This document shows, piece by piece, positions 8,638 to 17,286 of a stretch of DNA of 64,000 bases. Source of the stretch: Streptomyces dengpaensis (GTDB taxonomy: Bacteria; Actinomycetota; Actinomycetes; Streptomycetales; Streptomycetaceae); NCBI RefSeq assembly GCF_002946835.1, contig NZ_CP026652.1, positions 2,666,001 to 2,730,000 on the forward strand, read 5' to 3'. Position 1 is the first letter of the stretch. Each line of letters begins with the position of its first letter. The notes beneath the pieces are model-generated. The model ran no database searches, was not told the DNA's origin, and worked only from the letters and a program-made list of their open reading frames with translations. The position numbers and the translations under genes were made by a program.

Positions 8638-10698
8638 TTGAACAGCAGTTCCTCCGACAGACGCACCTCCCACAGACCCACGTCTGCCATCACCAAGCGC
8701 CGTATCGCGGGCGTCGCCCTCGTCGGCGTGTCCGCCCTGCTGGCCGCGGCCGTCCAGTCGGGCGCCGCTGCCGCCGCACCGGAGAAGGCACCGTCGGCGG
8801 CGGGCAAGGCCAACCCGGGCGCTGTGCCCGTCAAGCTCTCCCCCGCCCAGCGCGCCGAGCTGATACGCCAGGCCGAGGCCACCAAGGCGGAGACCGCCAG
8901 GGACCTGGGCCTCGGCGCCAAGGAGAAGCTCGTCGTCCGTGACGTCGTCAAGGACGCCGACGGCACCCTCCACACCCGCTACGAGCGCACCTACGACGGA
9001 CTCCCGGTCCTCGGCGGCGACTTGGTGGTCGAGACGGCCAAGTCGGGTGCGACCGAGGCCATCACCAAGGCCGGCAAGTCCACCATCAAGGTGGCGTCGC
9101 TGAAGCCGGCGGTCGCCGCCGCGAAGGCCGAACAGCAGGCCCTGGGCGCCGCGAAGGCCGAGGAGGCCGAGAGCCCCGGCGTCAACCGCGCGCCCCGCAA
9201 GGTCGTCTGGGCGGCGAGCGGCACGCCCGTGCTCGCGTACGAGACGGTCGTCGGCGGCTTCCAGCACGACGGCACCCCGCAGGAGCTGCACGTCATCACG
9301 GACGCCACCACCGGCAAGAAGCTGTACGAGTGGGAGGCGATCGAGACCGGCACCGGCAACACGGTGTACAGCGGCACGGTCACGCTCGGCACCACGCAGT
9401 CCGGGTCGACGTACAACCTCACCGACGGCGCGCGCGGCGGTCACAAGACGTACAACCTGAACCGCGGCACCTCCGGCACCGGCACGCTCTTCTCGGGCCC
9501 CGATGACGTGTGGGGCAACGGCAGCCCCTCCAACCTGGAGTCGGCCGCCGCCGACGCGCACTACGGCGCGGCGCTGACCTGGGACTACTACAAGAACGTG
9601 CACGGCCGCAGCGGCATCCGCGGCGACGGCGTGGGCGCGTACTCGCGCGTCCACTACGGCAACAACTACGTCAACGCCTTCTGGTCGGACAGCTGCTTCT
9701 GCATGACGTACGGCGACGGCTCGGGCAACGCCAACCCGCTCACGTCGATCGACGTGGCCGCCCACGAGATGACGCACGGCCTCACCTCGGTCACCGCGGG
9801 CCTCAACTACAGCGGCGAGTCCGGTGGCCTGAACGAGGCGACGTCCGACATCTTCGGCTCGACGGTCGAGTTCTACGCGGCGAACTCCTCCGACGTCGGT
9901 GACTACCTCATCGGCGAGGAGATCGACATCAACGGTGACGGCACGCCGCTGCGCTACATGGACAAGCCGAGCAAGGACGGCGCGTCCAAGGACAGCTGGT
10001 ACTCGGGCATCGGCTCGATCGACGTGCACTACTCGTCGGGTCCCGCGAACCACTTCTTCTACCTGCTGAGCGAGGGCAGTGGCACCAAGACCATCAACGG
10101 TGTCACCTACGACTCGCCCACCTCGGACGGCCTTCCGGTCACCGGGATCGGCCGCGCCAAGGCAGAGCAGATCTGGTTCAAGGCGCTCACCACGAAGTTC
10201 ACCTCGACCACCAACTACGCGGGCGCCCGCACCGGCACCCTCGCGGTGGCCGGTGAGCTGTACGGCACGACGAGCGCCGAGTACAAGGCGGTGCAGGACG
10301 CGTGGGCGGCCGTCGCCGTCGGTTCGCGCTCCGGGGGCGGCGGTGGCGGTACGTCCTTCGAGAACACGGCCGACGTGGCGATTCCGGACAACGGAGCGGC
10401 GGTGACCTCGTCGATCAACGTCACCGGCCGCACCGGCAACGCCCCGTCGAACCTCGCGGTCGCCGTGGACATCACCCACACCTGGCGCGGCGACCTCGTC
10501 ATCGACCTGCTGGCCCCGGACGGGACGGCGTACCGCCTGAAGAACTTCAGCTCCTCCGACTCGGCGGACAACGTCAACGAGACCTACACGGTCAACGCGT
10601 CCTCCGAAGTCGCCAACGGAACCTGGAAGTTGAGGGTCCAGGACCAGGCGGCGCAGGACGTCGGCACCATCAACAGCTGGAAGCTGACGTTCCCGTAG
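8638..10698 (+). CDS. Secreted neutral zinc metalloprotease, M4 (thermolysin) family with C-terminal P-domain
   Basis: About 686 aa, exported. A basic n-region and hydrophobic segment (IAGVALVGVSALLAAAVQSG) lead to an FTP/PepSY-type propeptide (about residues 60-230). The catalytic domain has HEMTH (two zinc His and the general-base Glu) and, about 20 residues on, GGLNEATSD (third zinc ligand Glu). A Gly linker (SGGGGGG) connects to a C-terminal P/homB-type beta-domain (FENTADVAIPDN ... WKLTFP). TTG at 8638 is preferred because AAGGAG lies six bases upstream; GTG at 8635 would leave only three. A hairpin terminator follows. Likely role: extracellular protein digestion. Confidence 0.9.
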   Translation: MNSSSSDRRTSHRPTSAITKRRIAGVALVGVSALLAAAVQSGAAAAAPEKAPSAAGKANPGAVPVKLSPAQRAELIRQAEATKAETARDLGLGAKEKLVVRDVVKDADGTLHTRYERTYDGLPVLGGDLVVETAKSGATEAITKAGKSTIKVASLKPAVAAAKAEQQALGAAKAEEAESPGVNRAPRKVVWAASGTPVLAYETVVGGFQHDGTPQELHVITDATTGKKLYEWEAIETGTGNTVYSGTVTLGTTQSGSTYNLTDGARGGHKTYNLNRGTSGTGTLFSGPDDVWGNGSPSNLESAAADAHYGAALTWDYYKNVHGRSGIRGDGVGAYSRVHYGNNYVNAFWSDSCFCMTYGDGSGNANPLTSIDVAAHEMTHGLTSVTAGLNYSGESGGLNEATSDIFGSTVEFYAANSSDVGDYLIGEEIDINGDGTPLRYMDKPSKDGASKDSWYSGIGSIDVHYSSGPANHFFYLLSEGSGTKTINGVTYDSPTSDGLPVTGIGRAKAEQIWFKALTTKFTSTTNYAGARTGTLAVAGELYGTTSAEYKAVQDAWAAVAVGSRSGGGGGGTSFENTADVAIPDNGAAVTSSINVTGRTGNAPSNLAVAVDITHTWRGDLVIDLLAPDGTAYRLKNFSSSDSADNVNETYTVNASSEVANGTWKLRVQDQAAQDVGTINSWKLTFP

Positions 10699-10748
10699 AC
10701 CGTCTGCCGGCCCGAGCTCAAGGGCTGACGTCCCGGTAGACGAACGAA

Positions 10749-10784
10749 GGCGGCACCCGGAAAGAGGCAGCTCCGGGTGCCGCC
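10749..10784. terminator. Hairpin terminator after the M4 protease
   Basis: Perfect 13-bp stem (GGCGGCACCCGGA / TCCGGGTGCCGCC) with a 10-nt loop, 50 bp after the protease stop. It also lies just before the DUF1990 start, so that gene either has its own promoter inside the stem or is partly read through. Confidence 0.75.
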
Positions 10785-10797
10785 CTACTCTTGCCCC

Positions 10798-11301
10798 ATG
10801 CCCTACACGTACGAGGACGTGGGCGCGACCCGCGAGGACCGCTGCCCGCCGGGCTTCCACCGACTGCACGTCCGCACCCGCATAGGCGAGGGCGAGGCCG
10901 TCTTCCGCCGCGCCTCCGAGGCCCTGATGACCTGGGAGCTGCACCGGGCCATGGGCGTCGGCATCTCCGCGACCGCGGACAAGGCGGCCCCCGGAGTCGA
11001 CGTCACCGTAACCCTCGGCCCCATCAAGGCCCCCTGCCGCGTGGTCTGGACAGCCGAGGAATACCGCCGCACGGCCTGGGCCTACGGCACCCTTTCCGGC
11101 CATCCCGAGTCCGGCGAGGAGGCCTTCATCATCACCCGCACCGGCGACGGCACCGTCTGGCTCACCATCACCGCCTTCAGCCGCCCGGCCAAGTGGTACG
11201 CCCGCGCGGGCGGCGCCGCGACGAGGGGGCTGCAGCACGCGTACGCCCAACGGTGCGGGAAGGTGCTGCGGCGGTTGTGCGCGGGGCTGGACCCGATGTG
11301 A
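10798..11301 (+). CDS. DUF1990 family protein
   Basis: 167 aa, cytoplasmic, no signal peptide. It begins MPYTYEDVGATR and contains GFHRLHVRTRIGEGEAVFRR, the Y..VG and G...F.. pattern of DUF1990 proteins, whose biochemical function is unknown. The family often sits in stress-related contexts, but nothing adjacent specifies a role. ATG at 10798 is the first plausible start after the terminator stem. Confidence 0.75.
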   Translation: MPYTYEDVGATREDRCPPGFHRLHVRTRIGEGEAVFRRASEALMTWELHRAMGVGISATADKAAPGVDVTVTLGPIKAPCRVVWTAEEYRRTAWAYGTLSGHPESGEEAFIITRTGDGTVWLTITAFSRPAKWYARAGGAATRGLQHAYAQRCGKVLRRLCAGLDPM

Positions 11302-11430
11302 CGTGAACGGCAGGGGCCTGACGTCCCCTACCGGCCGCCGGACGTGAGCGACGAGCGCCTCCCAAGTTGCCGCCGGGCCTGTCACAGGCTGCCGCCCCGT
11401 GTCCTTCGCACCGCGGATTCCGTGCGAGCG

Positions 11431-11467
11431 CAGAGGTCCTCCCGTCCGCTGGACGGGAGGACCTCTG
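11431..11467. terminator. Bidirectional hairpin terminator
   Basis: Perfect 17-bp stem (CAGAGGTCCTCCCGTCC and its complement) with a 3-nt loop. It lies between the DUF1990 gene and the convergent secreted-protein gene ending at 11486, and can serve both. Confidence 0.85.
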
Positions 11468-11485
11468 ATCTGGTGTTTCCAGCCG

Positions 11486-12409
11486 TTACTTCTTGTCGAT
11501 TTGGAGCAAGCCGCTGTAGTCAGCCGTGATCGTGTGGCCGTAGAACGGGTCCGTACCGGTGGTGCGGGCGAGCACGCTGGCCTCGCCGCGCTGGAAGGGC
11601 ACGCTGCCCGTGGGCGTGGCCTGCGCGGTCCACGGCGTGGGTTCGCCCGGCACACATGCCACCGGTGTGCTGTACGAGCCGCGGACGGTGGCGCCCTCGA
11701 CGGTCTGGCTCACGGTGCCGTACGACTGGACCGTGACAGGCGCATTGCAGGTGACCGTGCCGTGGACGACGGCCTTCCCGGTGTCCCTGTCGGCGACGGC
11801 ATCGGCGGCGACCTGCAGCCCCACCGCGGTCTCGGCGGGCGGCTCCGGATTGGTCAGGCGGACTTCGCCGCGCACCGATTCCGTGGCTCCCGGACACCGC
11901 TGTTCGAAGGAAGCGTCGAGAGCCTTCACATAACCGCGGGTCGCGAACTCCACGGAGCGGATGGTGAAGGAGCCCTCGGCAAGACAGTCCCGGCCGTTGC
12001 CCCGGAGCTCGATCCGGGGCTCACCGGGGGCCGGATTGGCCTTGGCTCCGGTGTAGGTGCCGGGCACCAGCGGCTGGGACGGGCCCCACGGCGCCTCGAG
12101 ATGCAAGGACCACGTGTCGCCGTTGGCACTGTCGACAAACACACCGACGCCGGTTCCGACACCGTCGCTGGTGGTGAAGCCCTGGACGGTCATTCCGTCC
12201 TGGGAGCCATCGCCATCGGTGTACGAGTACGACTGTCCGGCGCTGATGTATTCGCCCGCATCCCCGCTGAAGGCGAAGGTTCCGGACTCGACCTCATACG
12301 CCTGTGCCGTGCCGCCCAGCAGGCCCGACACAACCGCCGTAAGGGCCAGCGTCGCAGCGACGCCGGGGGTGATGCGCGTGTACGTGCTTTTGCGTGCAAG
12401 GAATCTCAA
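11486..12409 (-). CDS. Secreted protein of unknown function, tandem paralog A
   Basis: 307 aa with a Sec signal peptide (basic start, hydrophobic core, cleavage near AQA-YE). The mature part is beta-rich and divides into an N-terminal half (EVESGTFAFSGDAGEYISAG) and a C-terminal half with paired Cys residues. It is clearly homologous along its length to the next gene: both share VESGT, SYSYTDGD or SYAYSDGE, LVPGTYTGA, GSFTI, the Y-V-(K/E)-(A/S)-LDASFEQ motif, VHGTVTC and DP-(F/V)-YGHT. No known domain recognised. Its own gap and the paralog 45 bp upstream suggest an operon from the paralog. Confidence 0.75.
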   Translation of the reverse strand: MRFLARKSTYTRITPGVAATLALTAVVSGLLGGTAQAYEVESGTFAFSGDAGEYISAGQSYSYTDGDGSQDGMTVQGFTTSDGVGTGVGVFVDSANGDTWSLHLEAPWGPSQPLVPGTYTGAKANPAPGEPRIELRGNGRDCLAEGSFTIRSVEFATRGYVKALDASFEQRCPGATESVRGEVRLTNPEPPAETAVGLQVAADAVADRDTGKAVVHGTVTCNAPVTVQSYGTVSQTVEGATVRGSYSTPVACVPGEPTPWTAQATPTGSVPFQRGEASVLARTTGTDPFYGHTITADYSGLLQIDKK

Positions 12410-12453
12410 GAAAACTCCAAATGTGAAGAGGGGTGGTGAAGTACGGCGGCCGT

Positions 12454-13365
12454 TCAGCTCTTACTGAGGGACACGCTGGCTGTCCCGAGGTCGGTGACGA
12501 CTGTGTGCCCGTACACCGGGTCAGTTGCCTGTGCCTTGAACTCGACCGCGGCATCGCCCTTTTCGAAGGGAACGCCGCCGGTGACGGTCCCGTCCGCCGC
12601 CCAGGCGGCGGGCGTGCCCGGTGTGCAGTCGACCCGGGTGTGGTACGAGGCAGTCGCAAGGCTGCCCTTGGCCACTACTTGACTGAGGCTGCCGTTCACC
12701 AGCACGTTGACCGGCTCGGTGCAGGTCACGGTGCCGTGCACGGCGGGTTTCCCGTCCGCTCCGACGGTGCCGGACGCGGCGATGTCGACGCCGAGCGTCA
12801 GCTCCGCGGGGGGCGGCGGGTTGGTGAGGTGGACCTGGCCGGTGAGCCCGGGGGCCACGCCCACGCAGTTCTGCTCGAAGCTCGCGTCCAGCGACTCCAC
12901 ATAGCCGCGCGGTCCGAGCACCATGCGGTCGATGGTGAAGGATCCCTCGGACTCACAGCCGTAGAACGTGCCGCTGACGGAGAGCCTCGGCGCACCGAGC
13001 GCCGGCGTGTCGGAGGCGCCGGTGTAAGTACCCGGGACCAACTGCTCCCCGTACTCGGCTCCCATGACGACACTCCAGCGATCGCCGTTGGCGCCTTGGA
13101 CGATGACGGTGACCTTGTTCCCGTCGTTGTCCCAGCCTGCGTACATGGCGTCGGCCGAACTTTCACCGTCGCTGTACGCATACGAGTATCCACCGCCGAC
13201 GGGGTCCCCGACTTCGCTGACGACATCGAGCGTCCCGGATTCCACTTCGACGGCATTCGCCGGCGAACTCACCAGCAATCCCATGGCCGCCGCCCCGACG
13301 ACCAGGGATGCCCCGATGGTTCTGGGCAGCCGGGTGAATGCGCCTAACCGCACGCGCAAATTCAT
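12454..13365 (-). CDS. Secreted protein of unknown function, tandem paralog B
   Basis: About 303 aa. Signal peptide (IGASLVVGAAAMGLLVSSPANA), then a mature domain homologous to paralog A, with conserved Cys residues in GCESEGSFTI, FEQNC, GTVTC and VDC. Two adjacent ATGs (13368, 13365) follow GGGGGA; the second gives slightly better spacing. Tandem duplication is the simplest origin. Four conserved Cys suggest disulfides in an extracellular beta-sandwich; the function is unknown. Confidence 0.75.
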   Translation of the reverse strand: MNLRVRLGAFTRLPRTIGASLVVGAAAMGLLVSSPANAVEVESGTLDVVSEVGDPVGGGYSYAYSDGESSADAMYAGWDNDGNKVTVIVQGANGDRWSVVMGAEYGEQLVPGTYTGASDTPALGAPRLSVSGTFYGCESEGSFTIDRMVLGPRGYVESLDASFEQNCVGVAPGLTGQVHLTNPPPPAELTLGVDIAASGTVGADGKPAVHGTVTCTEPVNVLVNGSLSQVVAKGSLATASYHTRVDCTPGTPAAWAADGTVTGGVPFEKGDAAVEFKAQATDPVYGHTVVTDLGTASVSLSKS

Positions 13366-13878
13366 CATTCCCCCAAAGGTAGGTTGACGAGCCGGGAATT
13401 CCCGACCGAGCACTGCCGCGACCCGTGCCACGCGCAGGCACGCCGACCAGGCGCCTTCGCCCCGTCCTCGCCGTGATCTGCCTGTGTGGCGTGCGGATTT
13501 CTAGTCAGGGCCATCACGGCGTGTCAACTGGTCACGCAAAAGGGAAGCTTGCGTACGGAGGTGATCGAAACCGGGATTTTTCGGCGGGGATTTCACCATG
13601 GGCGCGGCCTGACCCTGGTCGCGGCGCTCGCGGCGAACCGGGGAACCATTCCCGCCACTGACCGAAGAGGCAAGACAGCATGGGCCCAACTGATCAGCAA
13701 GGTTGGGCCAGTTACACGCTGACGACGACACCGATCGGTGGCTCCAGGCTCAGAGCAGGTTCACTTCGGTGTCACGGCTGGTGACTCGTCCATAGGCAGT
13801 CAGACAACCCGGAACGGGGAGTGCACCAAAAAATCACGAACCACCACGACACGTTACGGAGAAGGGTTCAATGGCAAC
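13366..13878. other. Gene-poor stretch, left edge of the RHS island
   Basis: About 510 bp. Short ORFs on both strands show no recognisable protein or good ribosome site. An imperfect inverted repeat GGCCCAAC ... GTTGGGCC occurs near 13683-13708. From about 13780 the sequence becomes more AT-rich, matching the immunity gene downstream. Probably the promoter of the secreted-protein pair plus recombined debris. Confidence 0.45.
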
Positions 13879-14247
13879 TCATTCAGGACCCAGGTAACGG
13901 AGTTCTTCACCGATGGGCACGATATGGACACCACCATCGCGAATCTGCCACTCGACTGCACCTTTAACTTCAGACGTTGCAACAAATAGGCCCTGAATGC
14001 CGGGGCCATCTACATCCGAGACAGAAAGGCGAGCAATCTCTTTCAATTGATCATACAGCCAAGGAACATCGCCCTCTTGAATATCGCCACCATAAAAGAC
14101 AAATGACGTCCAGTTAAACGGGCGATCAGGGAATCCCCACCCACCAGAGTAGTGACCGTCAACATTCTTCGAGATCACGCTCTCAATATGAGTCAATTGC
14201 TCTCGGTCGCACTCGATCCATCCCCTGATAGACACATACACGGCCAC
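13879..14247 (-). CDS. Candidate immunity protein for the RHS nuclease toxin
   Basis: About 122 aa, noticeably more AT-rich than neighbours, directly downstream of the RHS toxin tip ending at 14352. It has GWIECDREQL, a Trp-rich centre (YSGGWGFPDRPFNW), FYGGDIQEGDVPWL and EWQIRDGGVHI. The position and the early RGW motif are reminiscent of Imm7-type immunity proteins, but this is a weak, memory-based match. GTG at 14247 is preferred over TTG at 14313 because the family-like region begins there and GGAA lies about seven bases upstream. Expected role: binding and blocking the toxin in the producing cell. Confidence 0.6.
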   Translation of the reverse strand: MAVYVSIRGWIECDREQLTHIESVISKNVDGHYSGGWGFPDRPFNWTSFVFYGGDIQEGDVPWLYDQLKEIARLSVSDVDGPGIQGLFVATSEVKGAVEWQIRDGGVHIVPIGEELRYLGPE

Positions 14248-14351
14248 AGCATCATTCCGATCCGCTAAGGAACAATATTGCCCCGGCACCCCAATGGGTA
14301 CCGGGGCAAACAACCATACAGTACCCCCTACTGGTCCCTGTCCGTGAGGCC

Positions 14352-16544
14352 TTAAGGCAGGATAATCGGTTCCGTGTCGATTACCGCTGGCAAGCGATAG
14401 CGCTGAGAGTATCTCCTGATCGCATCGACCACCCCGGGCCCCGGGGCACCGTCGAACTGGAAGTAAGGAACTCGGCCAGTGGCCCCAGCCATCTTGAAGG
14501 TTGCCTGGGCCTGCCGCCGGAACGCCTTCCCGAGTTGAAAATTCGCGGGTTTCGCCTGCGCGACGTACGTATCACTGACGGCGTCGAACTCCCGCCCCGC
14601 AGGATCGTTTTCGAATTTGACCCGCGATTCGCCCCGGAGGCGCTCCGCCAAGGCATCTGCTGATGGGTCGGGTTTATTCACCTTTACCAAGGAACCCATA
14701 CCGGCATTGGCTGAACCGTCTCCGGCAGCCGCCCCGTCTGCCTCCCGAAAGGCCTGCCCCAGCTTGTCCGAACCTGATTGGATCCAAGGCACGCCGGCGG
14801 CGACGAGGCCCGCGCCGACTGCCATTGATGGTGCGCCCACAGGGCACAGGACCCCGGTCCCGCATTCGACGGCTCCGGAGCCGACGAGGACAAGCCCTGC
14901 GCCTCCGCTGAAGGCACCCCCGATCGTCTCAATAAGCCCCGACCAGAAGTCTCCGTTCGACAACAAGCTGCCGAGATAGTTGCCAGCGTTGGTGTTCGAA
15001 TCTCCGGGGCCAGTGATCGGCCTGCAGATCTCGGCTGGGCCCGTGCCAGAGCATGAGTAGTAGGGGCCACTGCTCGTATTCGAGGTGCCGCAGTTGCTGT
15101 TGCAGGGATGATCCGGAGCCGGTTTGGAATCGTCGACGGCTTCGTTGGGTCGCCCATTGCCTGGTTGTCCGTCCGGGCGTGTCGGACAGCCTTCCTGGGA
15201 ACCGCCGGCTCCTCCGCACGCGAGCCCCATACCGGTGGGGTCGGAGTAGGTGAGGGGGTTTTGGGCGGCGTAGCTGTAGCCATTGAGGGTTTGGTGCTTG
15301 TCGACTTCCAGCAGCGGGTCGACGCTGATGAACTGACCGATTCCGGGGTCGTATTCGCGGGCTCCGATGTGGGTCAGTCCTGTTGCTTCGTCGGCGGGCT
15401 TGCCCAGGAAGGCTTTGTCGTCGGGCCAGTTGGTGGCCTTCGGGCCGCGTGAGGCGCCGAACGGTGTCGTGTAGCGCTTCGTGACCGCGTACGTCGTGGC
15501 GTCCAGGGCGATGCTGGAAGTGCCGTGGTGGTCGGCGGCCAGGAAGTTCAGCTTGGTGCCCGAGGTGCCCGACACGGCGGTGCGGACGGCCATGGTCTGG
15601 CCCGCGGCCGTGTAGTAGCGAGTGCCGGACAGGGTCTTGGCGGTGCCCCTGACCGTCAGACGGACTTCCGTACCGCCGAGGTACAGGACCGTGTCGCCGT
15701 CGCCCTTCGCGCGGCGGATGAGGAGTTCACCCCCGGCGTCATAGAGATAGCCCGCCTCCTTCGCACCCTCGGTGGTTGCGGCGAGCTTGCCCTCGCTGTT
15801 CCAGTTCAGGGTCTGCTGAGCCGCCGTACCCGGGCGCCCGGTGGTGTTGCCGGTCGGGTCGTATGTGTACGTTCCCGCCGTGGCGCCGGTGGTCCTGGCC
15901 AGCGGGTGCGGCTGCCCCGCGGTTGTGCCGTACTCGTACGTCGTGGTGCTGTCGCCTGAGCCTGCGTGCTGGGTCTCGGTCTTGCGCTGTCCCGCGTTGT
16001 TGTACGTGTACGAGGTCCAGTACGGGGCCTGGCCGTCGATGTTCCCCACGGTGCGGCCCGAGGCCCCGCAGTCCGCCGTCTTCGGGGTCCAGGACTCCGT
16101 CAGGCGCCGGTACCCGTCGTAGGTGAAGCACTGGTAGTCGGCCTTGGTCGTGCCGCCCTGGGTCGTGCCGTCGAAGACCGACGTCACGTTGCCCGCGTCG
16201 TTCTGGGTGAAGTTCAGGTCCTGCGGCATGTAGGCGTGGACGTCGTCGGTGACGTACGCGCGGGTCAGGCGACGGAAGCCGGGCTCGTACGTGTAGTTGA
16301 CGTACGCCTTCTTCGCCGAGCTGGTCGGGTCGGTGCCCAGGATGAGCTGGGTCAGGTCGCCCTGCGGTGAATAGGCCACGTCCTGCCGGTAGTTGGTGGT
16401 GCCCTGGGAGCTCAGCACCTGCCCGGTGGCGTTGTACTTGTAGCTGACCGTCTCGGTTGCCAGGCCGCCGACGGCTGGCTCGGTGGCCCCCTTCAGAGTG
16501 CCGTCCAGGTTGTAGTTGCCGCTGAAGGACAGCGTCTTGGCCAC
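14352..16544 (-). CDS. Orphan RHS core plus C-terminal toxin tip (restriction-endonuclease-fold candidate)
   Basis: Open for 730 codons from a GTG (16544) that is probably not a true start. Residues 1 to about 435 are YD-repeat RHS core ending in the conserved GAREYDPGIGQF ... DPTG boundary, almost identical to the intact RHS protein at 20010. After DPTG a different tip follows: a Gly/Pro/Asn linker, a hydrophobic Gly-rich segment (about residues 530-590), and a terminal domain with REFDAVSDTYVAQAKPANFQ and GRVPYFQF. The E/D...D...QxK pattern fits a PD-(D/E)xK nuclease (Tox-REase type). It lacks export sequence and an authentic 5' end, so it is likely silent unless recombined. Confidence 0.72.
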   Translation of the reverse strand: MAKTLSFSGNYNLDGTLKGATEPAVGGLATETVSYKYNATGQVLSSQGTTNYRQDVAYSPQGDLTQLILGTDPTSSAKKAYVNYTYEPGFRRLTRAYVTDDVHAYMPQDLNFTQNDAGNVTSVFDGTTQGGTTKADYQCFTYDGYRRLTESWTPKTADCGASGRTVGNIDGQAPYWTSYTYNNAGQRKTETQHAGSGDSTTTYEYGTTAGQPHPLARTTGATAGTYTYDPTGNTTGRPGTAAQQTLNWNSEGKLAATTEGAKEAGYLYDAGGELLIRRAKGDGDTVLYLGGTEVRLTVRGTAKTLSGTRYYTAAGQTMAVRTAVSGTSGTKLNFLAADHHGTSSIALDATTYAVTKRYTTPFGASRGPKATNWPDDKAFLGKPADEATGLTHIGAREYDPGIGQFISVDPLLEVDKHQTLNGYSYAAQNPLTYSDPTGMGLACGGAGGSQEGCPTRPDGQPGNGRPNEAVDDSKPAPDHPCNSNCGTSNTSSGPYYSCSGTGPAEICRPITGPGDSNTNAGNYLGSLLSNGDFWSGLIETIGGAFSGGAGLVLVGSGAVECGTGVLCPVGAPSMAVGAGLVAAGVPWIQSGSDKLGQAFREADGAAAGDGSANAGMGSLVKVNKPDPSADALAERLRGESRVKFENDPAGREFDAVSDTYVAQAKPANFQLGKAFRRQAQATFKMAGATGRVPYFQFDGAPGPGVVDAIRRYSQRYRLPAVIDTEPIILP
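15330..16544 (-). repeat. RHS core direct repeat, copy A
   Basis: 1,215 bp that matches 21021-22235 in the same orientation at a constant offset of 5,691 bp, meaning no net indel. Only scattered substitutions were seen (for example TTCCGGGG/TTCCCGGG near the left end). It encodes the last part of the RHS core up to the toxin boundary. Long enough for homologous recombination between the two copies. Confidence 0.88.
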
Positions 16545-16905
16545 GCCTGCTGGCCGTCTGGCCGTCGCTGGTGCCGGAGTCGTACGAGATCGTCAGGTCG
16601 GGCCAGGGACCCGCAGCCGACGGCGGCACCCGCAGCGGGTACCACCAGGTGAAGTTGCCTGACGAGCCACCGACATCCCAGGTCGCTGACGACGACAGCG
16701 GAGTCGCCTTGTAGTCGCCGCCACCCGACTTGGTGCCCGCGGCCACCGCAAGAACGGTCGGCGCGCCACCGGCCGGAGAAGGTGACGGGCGCCGAAAGCT
16801 CGTGCGCGGAACGGTCGTTGGTGAAGTCGAGGGGCTCGCAGGTACGGCACATCGAGGCGGACTGGTTGGTGAGGACGCAGCCGGGCAGTTGCAGGTCAGC
16901 ACCAT
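16545..16905 (-). pseudogene. Remnant of the RHS N-terminal region, frameshifted
   Basis: Reading leftwards, two frames together give pieces typical of actinobacterial RHS proteins upstream of the YD repeats: QLPGCVLTNQSASMCRTC and DFTNDRSAHELSAPVTFSG in one frame, then GGGDYKATPLSSSATW, NFTWWYPLRVPPSA and ISYDSGTSDGQTA in another. The last piece runs directly, out of frame, into the core at 16544, so everything between this domain and the last third of the core has been deleted. At least one further frameshift lies inside the remnant. Confidence 0.7.
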
Positions 16906-16980
16906 GCCCTCACCGGCTGGAAGCGTGCCAAGCCCCCAGCGGCGAGTCCGTGCCGGGGCAGACGTGCGGTGCTGCTGGTA

Positions 16981-17286
16981 TCAGGTTGCGCCGTGTGCTG
17001 CTGCGGCAGCTTCGATGCGCCGGGCCAATTCGATGTCGTGCTCGGCTACGTACCCGCCAAGGTCGCTTGAGCTAATGGAGACGCGCACGGTCTTGTACCC
17101 GAGAGTCGCGTCCGAGTGGTGCCCGAGGTCATCCTGAATGGCCGCGATGTGAACGATGAACGCCGCGCCCTGGATGTGCGGGATCGAGTACGAGCGCACA
17201 ATCTTGCGGCCGTCTGTAGACCAACCGTTCAGGTTACTGATGCGCTCTTCGATCTGTTCCGTCGACAGAGCCTCAGCCACGGTCAA
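16981..17286 (-). CDS. Pterin-4a-carbinolamine dehydratase-like protein (PCD/DCoH family)
   Basis: 101 aa, about the usual family length. WSTDGRKIVRSYSIPHIQGAAF resembles the family's W...F.F.dF..A..F start, and LGHHSDATLGYKTVRVSI carries the HH-x-D...Y..V core that binds the pterin. A final D-x-x-LA helix (EHDIELARRIE) matches too. The family dehydrates 4a-hydroxytetrahydrobiopterin or, in animals, acts as a transcription cofactor. It starts at TTG 17286, overlapping the regulator's stop (TTGA), with AAGGGGG as ribosome site, so it is translationally coupled to the XRE gene. No aromatic amino acid hydroxylase is nearby. Confidence 0.8.
   Translation of the reverse strand: MTVAEALSTEQIEERISNLNGWSTDGRKIVRSYSIPHIQGAAFIVHIAAIQDDLGHHSDATLGYKTVRVSISSSDLGGYVAEHDIELARRIEAAAAAHGAT

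Noticed and set aside
13425..13731. Small ORFs on both strands left of the RHS island
   Set aside because: No good start context or similarity; left as intergenic.
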